Shown: piece by piece, positions 1-8,735 of the stretch | Layout of the letters: each line of letters begins with the position of its first letter | Position numbering within the stretch: the first letter of the stretch is position 1 | DNA from: JAKEGK01 sp036507695 | GTDB taxonomy: Bacteria > Pseudomonadota > Gammaproteobacteria > SZUA-152 | NCBI GenBank assembly: GCA_036507695.1 | Contig: DATCIR010000023.1 | Location: 1 to 20,473 of the forward strand | Reading direction: 5' to 3' | DNA length: 20,473 bases | Position numbers and translations under genes: made by a program | The notes under the pieces: generated by a model | Database searches by the model: none | What the model was told of the DNA's origin: nothing | The model's input: only the letters and a program-made list of their open reading frames with translations

Positions 1-347
1 ACTTAAGCGTCATTTCTCCCGATATAAAAAATGGTTATTGAGTTATATGATGTGTGGGGTAATATGCTTGTGACCCACCTACGTATTAGACGCTAAGTGC
101 ATGTTAGCACAGCGTAAGTGCAGAAATTAAGCACTAAATCGCCATTGGCAAAACAGCGTCTGGCTTAGAATTTAACTAATTGTTTTTACATCTGATTTTG
201 GCTGCGTGGCGCATTAAATTTTCAGCAGGGTTATGGCTGTAACACCATTAAGTGGCGATTAGTTTACGCTTACTATAACGTTAACTTACTGAAAAACTTA
301 ACAGTCGCGGCTTAATGGCATTGTTTCATGGGTGTCGTATCCAGGCG
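1..347. other. AT-rich intergenic region upstream of the Pho box of phoB
   Basis: I see no convincing gene here. The stretch is more AT-rich than the coding DNA that follows and all frames are broken by stops. It holds short repeats: TAAGTGC at 94-100 and again at 115-121, 21 bp apart, and a small stem-loop with arms GCTAA (92-96) and TTAGC (104-108). A diverged inverted pair, ACTAAATCGCCAT near 133-145 and AGTGGCGATTAGT near 251-263, flanks about 100 bp. None of these can be tied to a known element. Confidence 0.6.
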
Positions 348-381
348 CTGTAATAAAATTGTCATACAATTTTGTTCTAAT
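348..381 (+). promoter_or_regulatory. Pho box (three 11-bp-phased units) and -10 of the phoB promoter
   Basis: Three 7-bp units, CTGTAAT (348-354), TTGTCAT (359-365) and TTTTGTT (370-376), are separated by the 4-bp AT-rich spacers AAAA and ACAA. The PhoB consensus is two CTGTCAT-like units 11 bp apart, so the first two units are a strong match and the third is weak. Ten bases after the second unit lies TCTAAT (376-381), one mismatch from TATAAT, where the -10 of a PhoB-activated promoter is expected. Transcription would begin near 388. This predicts autoregulation of phoBR. Confidence 0.8.
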
Positions 382-473
382 GCCAGCCATATCAATGAGA
401 TGACGGCGCTTGGCGGCTGTCCAACATGACGATTATGACAATGGAACCAATTCGCGAGCGCCGCAGTGCAATG

Positions 474-1166
474 ATGAAATCCAATTATTTACTGGTTGTA
501 GAAGATGAGTCCGCGATTCGGGATATGGTGGGATTTACCTTGGAACGCGCGGGATTTGACTGGTCGGGCGCTTCCGATGTGTCCGAAGCCGACAGCCAAA
601 TGAGTACCCGGCAACCGGACCTGATTATTCTGGATTGGATGTTGCCCGGTATCAGCGGGGTGGATTTTGCGCGGCGGGTGCGGCGTAATGCCGTGACCAA
701 GGATATTCCCATTATCATGTTGACGGCGCGCAGCGAAGAAGATGACCGCATCAAAGGCCTGGACGCCGGTGTTGACGACTACATCTCCAAGCCCTTTTCC
801 CCGCGTGAATTAATTGCCCGGGTTAAAGCGGTGCTACGCCGCAGCCAGAGCAATGAATCCGATAAAATCCTGCAAGTTAACGCGCTGCGTTTGGATGCCA
901 CCAGCCACCGGGTAACTATCGAAAATCATCCGGTGGACATGGGGCCGACTGAATTTCGATTATTGCATTTCTTTATGACGCACCCGGAACGCGTATACAG
1001 CCGCAGCCAACTGCTGGACAACGTCTGGGGTAACAACGTTTATATCGAAGATCGCACGGTGGATGTGCACATTCGCCGGTTGCGCAAAGTGCTGGCCGAG
1101 CAGGGTTATGATACATTAATCCAGACTGTACGCGGTGCCGGTTATCGTTTCTCTGCACAGGTATAA
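474..1166 (+). CDS. phoB: Phosphate regulon response regulator PhoB
   Basis: OmpR/PhoB-family response regulator, the DNA-binding partner of PhoR. From the ATG at 474 the protein is 230 aa, close to the 229 aa of E. coli PhoB. The receiver domain (about 5-122) shows the acidic pair in VVEDE, the phospho-acceptor Asp54 in LDWMLPG and the conserved Lys in SKPF. The C-terminal winged-helix domain (about 130-228) has GPTEFRLL, the RTVDVHIRRLR recognition region and the closing VRGAGYRF. The frame is open back to an ATG at 426, which has only a weak GGCGG at 412-416, and there is another ATG at 471. The extra 16 residues from 426 do not resemble the family N-terminus, so 474 is preferred, although no good ribosome binding site precedes it. 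A Pho box lies upstream, and phoR follows after 3 bp. Confidence 0.95.
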   Translation: MKSNYLLVVEDESAIRDMVGFTLERAGFDWSGASDVSEADSQMSTRQPDLIILDWMLPGISGVDFARRVRRNAVTKDIPIIMLTARSEEDDRIKGLDAGVDDYISKPFSPRELIARVKAVLRRSQSNESDKILQVNALRLDATSHRVTIENHPVDMGPTEFRLLHFFMTHPERVYSRSQLLDNVWGNNVYIEDRTVDVHIRRLRKVLAEQGYDTLIQTVRGAGYRFSAQV

Positions 1167-1169
1167 GCT

Positions 1170-2489
1170 TTGTCAAATCCATGGCTCAAAGAGTTTTGGC
1201 GTGTCGCCACGCTGGGGTTACTGGCCCTTGCGATCGGCTTGTTGATCAACCAGATATTCGCGAGTTTATTGATCGCAACAATTATTTACCTGGGTTGGCA
1301 TGTTTATAATCTCTATCGCCTGGATCAATGGATTATCAAGCGTCAAACCATCTCACCGCCCGATGCCAAAGGCATCTGGGGTGAAGTCTTTTATCACATC
1401 TACAAACTACAGCGCCGTAACCGGAAACGGAAAAAGAAGCTGGCGAACATGCTGGCGCGTTTCCAGGAATCCACCTCCGCGATGCCGGACGCGACTCTGG
1501 TATTGAATCAAGAAAACGAAATCGAATGGTTTAACAAAGCCGCGATAGCGTTATTGGGTTTGAATAAAACCCTGGATGTCGGCAAACGCGTTGACAACCT
1601 GGTGCGGACCCCGGCGTTTGTAAACTACTTGATGCGTGGCAATTTCCAGCGGCCATTGGAAATGTTCTCACCGGAAAACCGGGATGTCCGCCTGTCCATC
1701 AATATTGTGGGTTATGGTAAAAATAACAAACTCATGATTGTCCGGGATATCACCCGCCTGCATCAATTGGAAAACATGCGCCGCGATTTTGTCGCCAATG
1801 TCTCGCACGAATTAAAAACACCGCTCACGGTTATCAGTGGCTATCTGGAAAACCTGATGGACGCCGGGGATGAAGACGTTTCACATTGGCAGGGTGTGCT
1901 TGAACAAATGCATCAGCAAAGTGAACGCATGTCGCAAATCGTCAATGATTTATTGCTGTTGTCCCGCCTGGAGACCGATGACGATAGTCAATCCCGGGAT
2001 CCGGTCGCAGTGCCCGCGCTCCTCGCCGCGATTGTTGATGATTTGAATTCCCTGATGAAAGAAAAACAACAAACCGTAGAGGTCGATTGCGACTTCGATC
2101 TCTGGCTGCAGGGCAATGAGAAAGAACTTTACAGCGCGTTTTCCAACCTGATCGTCAACGCCGTGAAGTACACGCCGGCGAAAGGCAAAATCACCATACG
2201 TTGGCAATTGTTGGGTGAGCGTCCTTTGTTTGAAGTCATTGATAGCGGTATTGGCGTCGCCCCGGAACACATCCCGCGCTTGACGGAGCGTTTTTACCGT
2301 GTTGACAAGGGGCGCTCACGGGATCAAGGCGGCACCGGATTGGGTTTGGCGATTGTGAAACATGTGATGATACGGCACAACGCGAAATTAATAATCACCA
2401 GTGAAATCGGCAAAGGCAGCAGTTTCCGCTGTGTATTCGCACCCGAACGCCTGCTGAAAAAACCAAGCAGTCAAGCACAAAGCCTCTAA
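1170..2489 (+). CDS. phoR: Phosphate regulon sensor histidine kinase PhoR
   Basis: Membrane histidine kinase that phosphorylates PhoB under phosphate limitation and, in the family, takes its signal from PstSCAB through PhoU. The 439-aa protein starts at TTG 1170, three bases after the phoB stop, with AGG (1158-1160) as a modest ribosome binding site; the start is supported because the usual N-terminal membrane hairpin (about 9-46) begins right after it. A basic linker (80-91) leads to a PAS domain (about 95-195). The HisKA region has His213 in ANVSHELKTPLT. The HATPase domain shows Asn330 in NLIVNAVKYTP, DSGIG at 358-362 and GGTGLGL at 387-393. The lack of a large periplasmic sensor loop is typical of PhoR. 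Co-transcribed with phoB. Confidence 0.95.
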   Translation: MSNPWLKEFWRVATLGLLALAIGLLINQIFASLLIATIIYLGWHVYNLYRLDQWIIKRQTISPPDAKGIWGEVFYHIYKLQRRNRKRKKKLANMLARFQESTSAMPDATLVLNQENEIEWFNKAAIALLGLNKTLDVGKRVDNLVRTPAFVNYLMRGNFQRPLEMFSPENRDVRLSINIVGYGKNNKLMIVRDITRLHQLENMRRDFVANVSHELKTPLTVISGYLENLMDAGDEDVSHWQGVLEQMHQQSERMSQIVNDLLLLSRLETDDDSQSRDPVAVPALLAAIVDDLNSLMKEKQQTVEVDCDFDLWLQGNEKELYSAFSNLIVNAVKYTPAKGKITIRWQLLGERPLFEVIDSGIGVAPEHIPRLTERFYRVDKGRSRDQGGTGLGLAIVKHVMIRHNAKLIITSEIGKGSSFRCVFAPERLLKKPSSQAQSL

Positions 2490-2537
2490 CGCGGTTACAT
2501 TGCCGTCATTCCTGTCTTATCGTCAATTTTCCAGTGG

Positions 2538-2583
2538 TTGTAACAATTTTGTCATATTTCTGTAACATAATCGGGTCCACTAA
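2538..2583 (+). promoter_or_regulatory. Pho box (three 11-bp-phased units) and promoter of pstS
   Basis: Units TTGTAAC (2538-2544), TTGTCAT (2549-2555) and CTGTAAC (2560-2566) repeat at exactly 11 bp with spacers AATT and ATTT. All three are close to the PhoB unit CTGTCAT, so this is a stronger array than the one before phoB. Eleven bases after the last unit, CACTAA (2578-2583) is a weak -10 candidate, giving a start near 2590 and a leader of about 23 nt before the pstS ribosome binding site. An alternative -10, CATAAT at 2566-2571, would abut the array. No terminator is visible between phoR and this site, so read-through from phoR may also occur. Confidence 0.85.
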
Positions 2584-2612
2584 AACGTCAACAAACCTAG
2601 GGGAGAAACGCA

Positions 2613-3590
2613 ATGCCGGGAGCAATACGCAAGGTTATGTATGGGGCGGTTTTTTTAGCGGTTTTAACTGCAAAAGCCCCGCTGGCGGATACCAAGGTTG
2701 ATCCAGCATTGCCGGAATATACGAAAGCCAGCGGAGTGTCCGGAAACTTGTCCAGCGTGGGCTCCGATACCCTGGCAAACCTAATGACACTGTGGGCTGA
2801 GGAATTCAAACGCCTTTATCCGAATATCAATATTCAGATCCAGGCCGCGGGTTCGTCTACCGCGCCACCCGCGCTGACCGAAGGCACTTCCAATCTTGGT
2901 CCCATGAGCCGGAAAATGAAAGATAAGGAAGTGGAAGCGTTTGAGAAACGCTATGGCTATAAACCGATGGCTATTCCGGTTGCGATTGATGCGCTGGCGG
3001 TATACGTGCACAAGGACAATCCGTTAACTGGATTAAGCGTTCCCCAGGTGGATGCGATTTTTTCCGGTAACCGTAAATGCGGTTATGACAAGGATATTTC
3101 CAAATGGGATCAACTGGGGTTGAGTGGTGCGTGGAAAGGGCGCGACATTCAGTTGTATGGCCGTAATTCGGTATCCGGGACCTATGGTTATTTCAAGGAA
3201 AAAGCTTTATGCAATGGCGACTTCAGAAATACCGTGAATGAACAGCCCGGTTCAGCTTCCGTGGTACAGTCGGTTTCATCGTCCATTAATGGAATCGGTT
3301 ATTCGGGCATCGGCTATCAAACCTCCGGTGTTAAAGCCTTGCCGCTAGCCAAAAAATCAGGCGATTCCTTTGTGACCGCAACAGCCAATAACGCTATCGA
3401 CGGCAGCTATCCTTTATCGCGCTTCTTGTACGTTTATGTGAATAAACATCCTAACCGTCCGTTGTCACCCTTGGTTCAGGAATTTATTCAGATGGTGTTA
3501 TCCAAGACCGGCCAGGAGGTTGTGGTGAAAGATGGTTACATCCCCCTGCCCGCGAAAGTTGCGGAGAAGTATCGTAAGCAGCTCCAATAG
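2613..3590 (+). CDS. pstS: Periplasmic phosphate-binding protein PstS
   Basis: Substrate-binding subunit of the high-affinity phosphate ABC importer. The 325-aa precursor has a basic N-terminus, a hydrophobic core (about 9-19) and a likely signal peptidase I site after APLA (residue 25). The mature part opens with a GNLSSVGSDTLANLM segment typical of the Pseudomonas-type PstS. Phosphate-contacting regions are visible as GSDT, QAAGSSTAPPAL and GRNSVSGTYGYF. The ATG at 2613 is preceded by AGGGGAGA (2599-2606), a strong ribosome binding site fitting high expression on induction. The triple Pho box lies about 50 bp upstream. A 178-bp gap with small hairpins separates it from the permease genes, as expected if pstS is made in excess. 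Confidence 0.96.
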   Translation: MPGAIRKVMYGAVFLAVLTAKAPLADTKVDPALPEYTKASGVSGNLSSVGSDTLANLMTLWAEEFKRLYPNINIQIQAAGSSTAPPALTEGTSNLGPMSRKMKDKEVEAFEKRYGYKPMAIPVAIDALAVYVHKDNPLTGLSVPQVDAIFSGNRKCGYDKDISKWDQLGLSGAWKGRDIQLYGRNSVSGTYGYFKEKALCNGDFRNTVNEQPGSASVVQSVSSSINGIGYSGIGYQTSGVKALPLAKKSGDSFVTATANNAIDGSYPLSRFLYVYVNKHPNRPLSPLVQEFIQMVLSKTGQEVVVKDGYIPLPAKVAEKYRKQLQ

Positions 3591-3768
3591 GGTGACGGGA
3601 TCGTTAGCAACAATCCGTGGGTAATTGCAGCAATGCAACGCGAAGACGCTAGCCTACTGGGACTATCCCAAAAAATAATTTATTTCTGGCGATTGCTTAA
3701 CGCCGTGGCGCCACTGGCTAAAGTCACGGCTGGCAAAGCAGGATGCGCCGCCTGACATATCAGCCGGG
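3591..3768 (+). other. pstS-pstC intergenic region with two small hairpins
   Basis: The 178-bp spacer contains TGGGA (3658-3662) and TCCCA (3666-3670) around a 3-base loop, and the perfect 10-bp palindrome GTGGCGCCAC (3705-3714) inside a longer imperfect dyad. Neither is followed by a T run, so neither is a classical terminator. They could slow 3' decay or limit read-through, raising pstS over pstCAB, as is common for genes of binding proteins. A 40-codon ORF (3633-3755) also lies here, without a clear ribosome binding site. Confidence 0.4.
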
Positions 3769-6087
3769 GTGGAAAAACATAATGTCAACAACTGGTACCC
3801 GGGTCGGCGCATGCCGGATATGACTTCGGAAAATACTTCACTACTGGAACACCGCCAACCGGAACTGGCCCGCCGGCGCAAGTGGCGTTTGCTCAAAGAC
3901 AGCCTTGCCCGCTATGTCGTGGGTTTAGGCGGTATCAGTGTCATCATCGCGATCGTACTGATTTTTTTCTATTTGCTTTATGTGGTAATACCGCTTTTTG
4001 CCAGGGCATCAATTGAGACACTGGCAGATTATCCGGCGCCGGGCGGCGCTGGCCACACCACCCAACTGATTGCGCTTGAAGAGCAGAATGAAATTGGCGT
4101 GCGCTTTACGGCAAACGGCCAGGCGATTTTTTTTAATGCCAAAACCGGCGGCTTGGTTGAAGAGCTAAGCCTGGCTATTCCACCGAATACCGCGGTTACC
4201 AGTTTTGCGCCGGGTAATCCCGCAAACCATCTTGTGGCGTTTGGATTATCCGACGGTAGAGCCCTCATTGCCAAACATCACTATCAACTGAGTTATCCCG
4301 GCGATCAACGGGTTATCACGCCAAACATCGAATACCCCTTCGGCGGCGAAGCGCTGATCATTGACGAGAAAAGCAGAGCGATTAAAAAACTGGAAATACG
4401 CGCCACGGACGAAGCGTTATCAGTGGTTGCGTTGCTGGAAGATGCCGTAGTGTTGATCGTGCATTTCGAAAAGCAGGAATCCCTGCTTACAGAAGAGGTG
4501 AGCCTGCAACGCAGCGCGGTTACCGTGGATCACGGCATGGGACTCGTGGAGTTTATGCTGCTCGATAAGGAACGGCGCAATTTGTTTCTCGCGAACCGCA
4601 ACGGCGCAATCCGGCACTATGACCTGAGTGACGGAAACAGCGCCGTACTCTTGGGTACCACCAGTGTCGTCGAGCAAGGCGCGCAAATCAGTTACCTCAC
4701 GTTCCTGACCGGGGAGTTGTCATTACTGGTGGGAGATACCAGCGGACTAATTTCGCAATGGTTTACCACGCGGGATGCGCTCGGCAATAGAAAACTGGCG
4801 CAAGTGCGTCAATTCAAACTGGACAGCTATCCGATTTTCGCCATCGCGCAGGAGGAACGCCGTAAAGGGTTTATCGCCGCGGATGACAAAGGTAATGTCG
4901 GTGTGTTTCATAGCACGGCGGAGCGCCGTTTATTGGTGGAGCAGATACCGCATCCGGTTAAATTTTTAGGTTTGTCACCGCGGGCCAATGCCCTACTCAT
5001 TGAAGACAGCCGGGGAACCTACCGTTTTTGGAAATTGCAGAATGAGCATCCGGAGATTTCCTGGTCGTCGTTGTGGAGCAAAGTCTGGTACGAAAGTTAC
5101 AACGAACCCCGGTATATCTGGCAGTCTTCATCCGCGAGCAACGATTTTGAACCCAAGATGAGCCTGACGCCGCTGGTCTTCGGTACCTTCAAAGGCGCTT
5201 TTTATGCCATGCTGTTTGCGGTTCCATTGGCCATCATGGGCGCTATCTATACCGCTTATTTCATGGCGCCGCGCATGCGCCGCTTGGTAAAACCCAGCAT
5301 TGAAACCATGGAAGCCTTGCCGACGGTAATCCTGGGTTTTCTGGCTGGACTCTGGCTGGCGCCGTATGTGGAAAATCACTTGCCGGGAATTTTCAGTATG
5401 TTGCTGATATTGCCCGTAGGAGTACTGCTGGCTGGCTATGCCTGGCATAGCTTGCCCGGCTCCATTAAACACCGGGTTCCGGACGGCTGGACCGCCGCAC
5501 TACTGATTCCCGTGATATTGTTGATAAGCTGGGTGTCGATGTCGCTTAGCCTGCCGCTGGAAACCTGGTTATTCGATGGCAATATGCGCGGTTGGCTAAC
5601 GAATGAAATGGGTATTAACTTCGACCAGCGCAATGCGCTGGTCGTGGGTTTTGCGATGGGATTCGCGGTTATCCCTAACATATTTTCCATCGCGGAAGAT
5701 GCGATTTTCAGTGTTCCCAAGCATTTAACTATCGGTTCATTGGCGCTGGGCGCCACGCCCTGGCAAACGCTGGTGCGGGTTGTGTTGCTGACCGCGAGCC
5801 CCGGAATTTTTTCAGCTATCATGATCGGCCTTGGGCGCGCGGTCGGGGAGACCATGATTGTATTGATGGCAACAGGAAATACTCCCGTGATGGATTTGAG
5901 TATCTTCCAGGGAATGCGCACCCTGGCGGCGAACATCGCCGTGGAAATGCCCGAGTCGGAAGTCGCCAGCACGCATTACCGGGTGCTCTTTTTAGCGGCG
6001 CTGGTGTTGTTCATGTTGACGTTTTTGTTTAATACCCTGGCGGAACTGGTTCGTCAGCGCCTTAGGGTTAAATACAGTTCACTATGA
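3769..6087 (+). CDS. pstC: Phosphate ABC transporter permease PstC, with large periplasmic insertion
   Basis: Inner-membrane permease of the phosphate importer, pairing with PstA. It reaches 772 aa from the GTG at 3769, far more than the roughly 320 aa of E. coli PstC. After a basic cytoplasmic leader comes one membrane helix (about 50-75). A soluble region of nearly 400 residues (about 80-460) follows, with repeated short beta-strand segments suggesting a beta-propeller-like fold. The permease domain (about 467-770) has the EAA-loop signature SLALGATPWQTL and the GRAVGET motif. ATGs at 3811 and 3820 are plausible alternative starts; the N-terminus from 3820 (MTSENTSLLE) looks most like Pseudomonas relatives. 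No start has a clear ribosome binding site. The stop overlaps the pstA start in ATGA, implying translational coupling. Confidence 0.93.
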   Translation: MEKHNVNNWYPGRRMPDMTSENTSLLEHRQPELARRRKWRLLKDSLARYVVGLGGISVIIAIVLIFFYLLYVVIPLFARASIETLADYPAPGGAGHTTQLIALEEQNEIGVRFTANGQAIFFNAKTGGLVEELSLAIPPNTAVTSFAPGNPANHLVAFGLSDGRALIAKHHYQLSYPGDQRVITPNIEYPFGGEALIIDEKSRAIKKLEIRATDEALSVVALLEDAVVLIVHFEKQESLLTEEVSLQRSAVTVDHGMGLVEFMLLDKERRNLFLANRNGAIRHYDLSDGNSAVLLGTTSVVEQGAQISYLTFLTGELSLLVGDTSGLISQWFTTRDALGNRKLAQVRQFKLDSYPIFAIAQEERRKGFIAADDKGNVGVFHSTAERRLLVEQIPHPVKFLGLSPRANALLIEDSRGTYRFWKLQNEHPEISWSSLWSKVWYESYNEPRYIWQSSSASNDFEPKMSLTPLVFGTFKGAFYAMLFAVPLAIMGAIYTAYFMAPRMRRLVKPSIETMEALPTVILGFLAGLWLAPYVENHLPGIFSMLLILPVGVLLAGYAWHSLPGSIKHRVPDGWTAALLIPVILLISWVSMSLSLPLETWLFDGNMRGWLTNEMGINFDQRNALVVGFAMGFAVIPNIFSIAEDAIFSVPKHLTIGSLALGATPWQTLVRVVLLTASPGIFSAIMIGLGRAVGETMIVLMATGNTPVMDLSIFQGMRTLAANIAVEMPESEVASTHYRVLFLAALVLFMLTFLFNTLAELVRQRLRVKYSSL

Positions 6088-7739
6088 TGAGAGACTGGAT
6101 TAAATCTGGAAATCCCTGGATTTGGTTGACCGCGTCCGCGGTCAGCGTCAGCCTGGTGCTGGTATTCGGTTTGATTTTATTGATCGCGGCGCGCGGGTTC
6201 GCGCATTTTTGGCCAAAACAACTGGTGGAATTAACCTATGTTGAACGTGACGGTGCAACGGTTAATTTGATCGGCGAAGTTCATGATTCCGAAATTGTCA
6301 GCGCGGAGCGCGTTAAGGACGCCGGTTATGCGATCGATAAAGACCAGCCGCTGTACGAGCGCCTGCTGCTGAAAATCGGTAACCGGGATTTATACGGTCA
6401 GGATTTTACCTGGGTTGTCCGCAGCCACATCCAGCAACAAGCAACGCCTGAATCGATTATTGCCGTGGAACGCCGGGAGTGGGGCAATTTTTACGGTTAT
6501 CTTACCGCGGTAAAACAGGCAGGTGAAATCGTTGCCGAGGGTGAACAAGCGGTGCCGGTGCTGGAGGAGCGGCTGGACCGGGCCATTGCACTGCATAAAC
6601 AGATTCGTGATATCGAAAAACACGCCATCGGCGCCATCAACTATGGCATGGAACGGCTGCGGTTAAAGCAACGCAAACTGGAGCTGGATAAAAAGGACAC
6701 GCCGGAGAATTTGCAAAACCTTGAACAAGAGCGTAACGGGTACCAGCAACGTTACGACGCATTGCAGCATGAACTGACAACGCTCTACGGAGAAATTGCC
6801 CGCGATTCCATTGCGGCGAAGTCGGCCGATGGACGCCTGGTCGAGCTGCCGCTCTCTAAAATCGTTCGGGTATATTATCCCAATGGCATGCCGGTCTTTG
6901 CCAAGATCCTGTTCTATGCCGCGAAGATTTGGGAATTCGTCGGCGATGAACCACGGGAAGCCAATACCGAAGGCGGAGTGTTTCCCGCCATCTTTGGCAC
7001 CGTGATGATGGTTTTGATCATGTCGGTCATGGTGACACCCTTTGGCGTGGTGGCGGCGGTTTATTTGCGCGAATACGCAAAACAAGGCGTGCTCACCAGG
7101 ACCATCCGCATCGCGGTGAACAATCTGGCCGGTGTGCCGTCGATTGTCTACGGGGTTTTTGGCCTGGGTTTTTTTGTGTATTTCCTGGGTGGCAATATCG
7201 ATCAATTATTCTATCCCGAGTCGGCGCCGTCGCCGGTGTTTGGAACGCCGGGCCTGTTATGGTCGTCCCTGACCTTGGCGATTCTTACCGTGCCGGTAGT
7301 CATTGTCGCGACCGAAGAAGGCTTGTCGCGCATTCCCAAGGCTATTCGCGAAGGCAGCCTGGCGCTGGGCGCCACCAAGGCGGAAACCCTGTGGCGCACC
7401 GTGCTGCCCATGGCCAGCCCGGCGGTCATGACCGGATTAATTCTCGCCATCGCACGGGCCGCCGGCGAAGTGGCGCCTTTGATGCTGGTGGGCGTGGTAA
7501 AGCTCGCGCCCTCCTTGCCGCTGGATGCCAACGCCCCGTTTTTGCACCTGGACCGGAAATTCATGCACCTGGGCTTTCATATTTATGATGTGGGATTTCA
7601 AAGTCCCAATGTCGAAGCGGCGCGGCCCCTGGTTTACGCGACCGCGCTGTTGCTAGTTGCGGTGATCGTGGTGCTTAACCTGACCGCCATTGCGATTCGC
7701 AATCATTTGCGCGAAAAATACCGTTCACTGGAACAATAA
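6084..7739 (+). CDS. pstA: Phosphate ABC transporter permease PstA, with coiled-coil insertion
   Basis: Second permease subunit of the phosphate importer, 551 aa against about 296 in E. coli. One N-terminal membrane helix (about 11-40) is followed by a periplasmic region of about 250 residues. Residues 150-240 of it are strongly charged and heptad-like (LEERLDRAIALHKQ, RLKQRKLELDKK), a probable coiled coil. The permease domain runs from about 297 to the end with EGSLALGATKAETL (about 422) and IARAAGEVAPLM. The start overlaps the pstC stop by 4 bp. Since PstC has its own large insertion, the two soluble regions probably sit together at the periplasmic face near PstS; that placement is inference. 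Confidence 0.94.
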   Translation: MMRDWIKSGNPWIWLTASAVSVSLVLVFGLILLIAARGFAHFWPKQLVELTYVERDGATVNLIGEVHDSEIVSAERVKDAGYAIDKDQPLYERLLLKIGNRDLYGQDFTWVVRSHIQQQATPESIIAVERREWGNFYGYLTAVKQAGEIVAEGEQAVPVLEERLDRAIALHKQIRDIEKHAIGAINYGMERLRLKQRKLELDKKDTPENLQNLEQERNGYQQRYDALQHELTTLYGEIARDSIAAKSADGRLVELPLSKIVRVYYPNGMPVFAKILFYAAKIWEFVGDEPREANTEGGVFPAIFGTVMMVLIMSVMVTPFGVVAAVYLREYAKQGVLTRTIRIAVNNLAGVPSIVYGVFGLGFFVYFLGGNIDQLFYPESAPSPVFGTPGLLWSSLTLAILTVPVVIVATEEGLSRIPKAIREGSLALGATKAETLWRTVLPMASPAVMTGLILAIARAAGEVAPLMLVGVVKLAPSLPLDANAPFLHLDRKFMHLGFHIYDVGFQSPNVEAARPLVYATALLLVAVIVVLNLTAIAIRNHLREKYRSLEQ

Positions 7740-7766
7740 CGGGTTGAGTATTTAAAGAGGAATACC

Positions 7767-8612
7767 ATGAATAACGAAATATCCAAACCAACGCTGACTC
7801 ATGCCATGGATATTGAAGCATTAGCGCGGGTACAGAGCCGGGTTGATCCTGAGTTAGCCGAGACCTGTCTGGAGGTTAAAAATCTCAGTCTCTATTACGG
7901 CGAAACGCAGGCGTTATTCGATATTAATATGAAAATTTCCAAACAGAAGGTCACCGCTTTTATCGGGCCAAGCGGTTGCGGTAAATCCACCCTGCTGCGC
8001 TGCATGAACCGTATGAACGATCTGGTGGATGGCTTGAAAATCAACGGCCAATTATTGCTGGATAACGAAGACATCTATGCCAAATCGGTCGATGTTGCCG
8101 AGCTGCGCCGCCGGGTGGGCATGGTGTTTCAAAAGCCCAATCCGTTTCCCAAATCGGTTTATGAAAATGTGGCGTATGGATTGCGGTTGCAGGGAGTGAA
8201 TAACAGGCACACCCTGGATGAAGTGGTGGAGCGCGCATTGAAACGCGCGGCGTTATGGGATGAAGTGCGCGACCGCCTGCATGACAATGCGCTGGGTTTG
8301 TCCGGCGGCCAGCAACAGCGTTTGGTCATCGCCCGGGCGGTGGCGATTGAACCGGAAGTCTTGTTACTGGATGAGCCGGCCTCCGCGCTGGATCCTATTT
8401 CCACCTTGAAAATCGAAGAGCTTATCTATGAATTAAAGGATAAGTACACCATTGTGATCGTAACCCACAATATGCAACAAGCGGCGCGGGTGTCGGATTG
8501 CACCGCGTTTTTATATATGGGCAAGTTGATTGAGTTTGGCGATACCAATCAGTTGTTTACCAATCCCAGGAAAAAACAGACCGAAGATTATATTACCGGC
8601 CGTTACGGCTAA
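7767..8612 (+). CDS. pstB: Phosphate ABC transporter ATPase PstB
   Basis: Cytoplasmic ATPase that powers PstCA. The 281-aa protein has Walker A GPSGCGKST (67-75), the Q-loop in MVFQKPNPFPKS (119-130), ABC signature LSGGQQQR (178-185), Walker B VLLLDEPASALDP (198-210) and the switch His234 in VTHNMQQAARVSD. The closing TEDYITGRYG is characteristic of PstB rather than of other importers. The N-terminus is about 30 residues longer than the core domain, as in Pseudomonas relatives. AGAGGA upstream of the ATG serves as ribosome binding site. It follows pstA by 27 bp and precedes phoU. Confidence 0.96.
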   Translation: MNNEISKPTLTHAMDIEALARVQSRVDPELAETCLEVKNLSLYYGETQALFDINMKISKQKVTAFIGPSGCGKSTLLRCMNRMNDLVDGLKINGQLLLDNEDIYAKSVDVAELRRRVGMVFQKPNPFPKSVYENVAYGLRLQGVNNRHTLDEVVERALKRAALWDEVRDRLHDNALGLSGGQQQRLVIARAVAIEPEVLLLDEPASALDPISTLKIEELIYELKDKYTIVIVTHNMQQAARVSDCTAFLYMGKLIEFGDTNQLFTNPRKKQTEDYITGRYG

Positions 8613-8735
8613 ACAGCGCAGGGTGGCGAAATTGCCATTGCTATTGCCGCCGGATAAGTTTCTAATATTCGAGTGTTATCGGTCTAAAGTGAGTTGCCAA
8701 TAAACCGGATTAATCAGCAGAATGCGGAGCCGCCG

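Noticed and set aside
5436..5972. 178-codon minus-strand frame inside pstC
   Set aside because: Overlaps the conserved permease domain of pstC, whose EAA loop is intact; no independent support.
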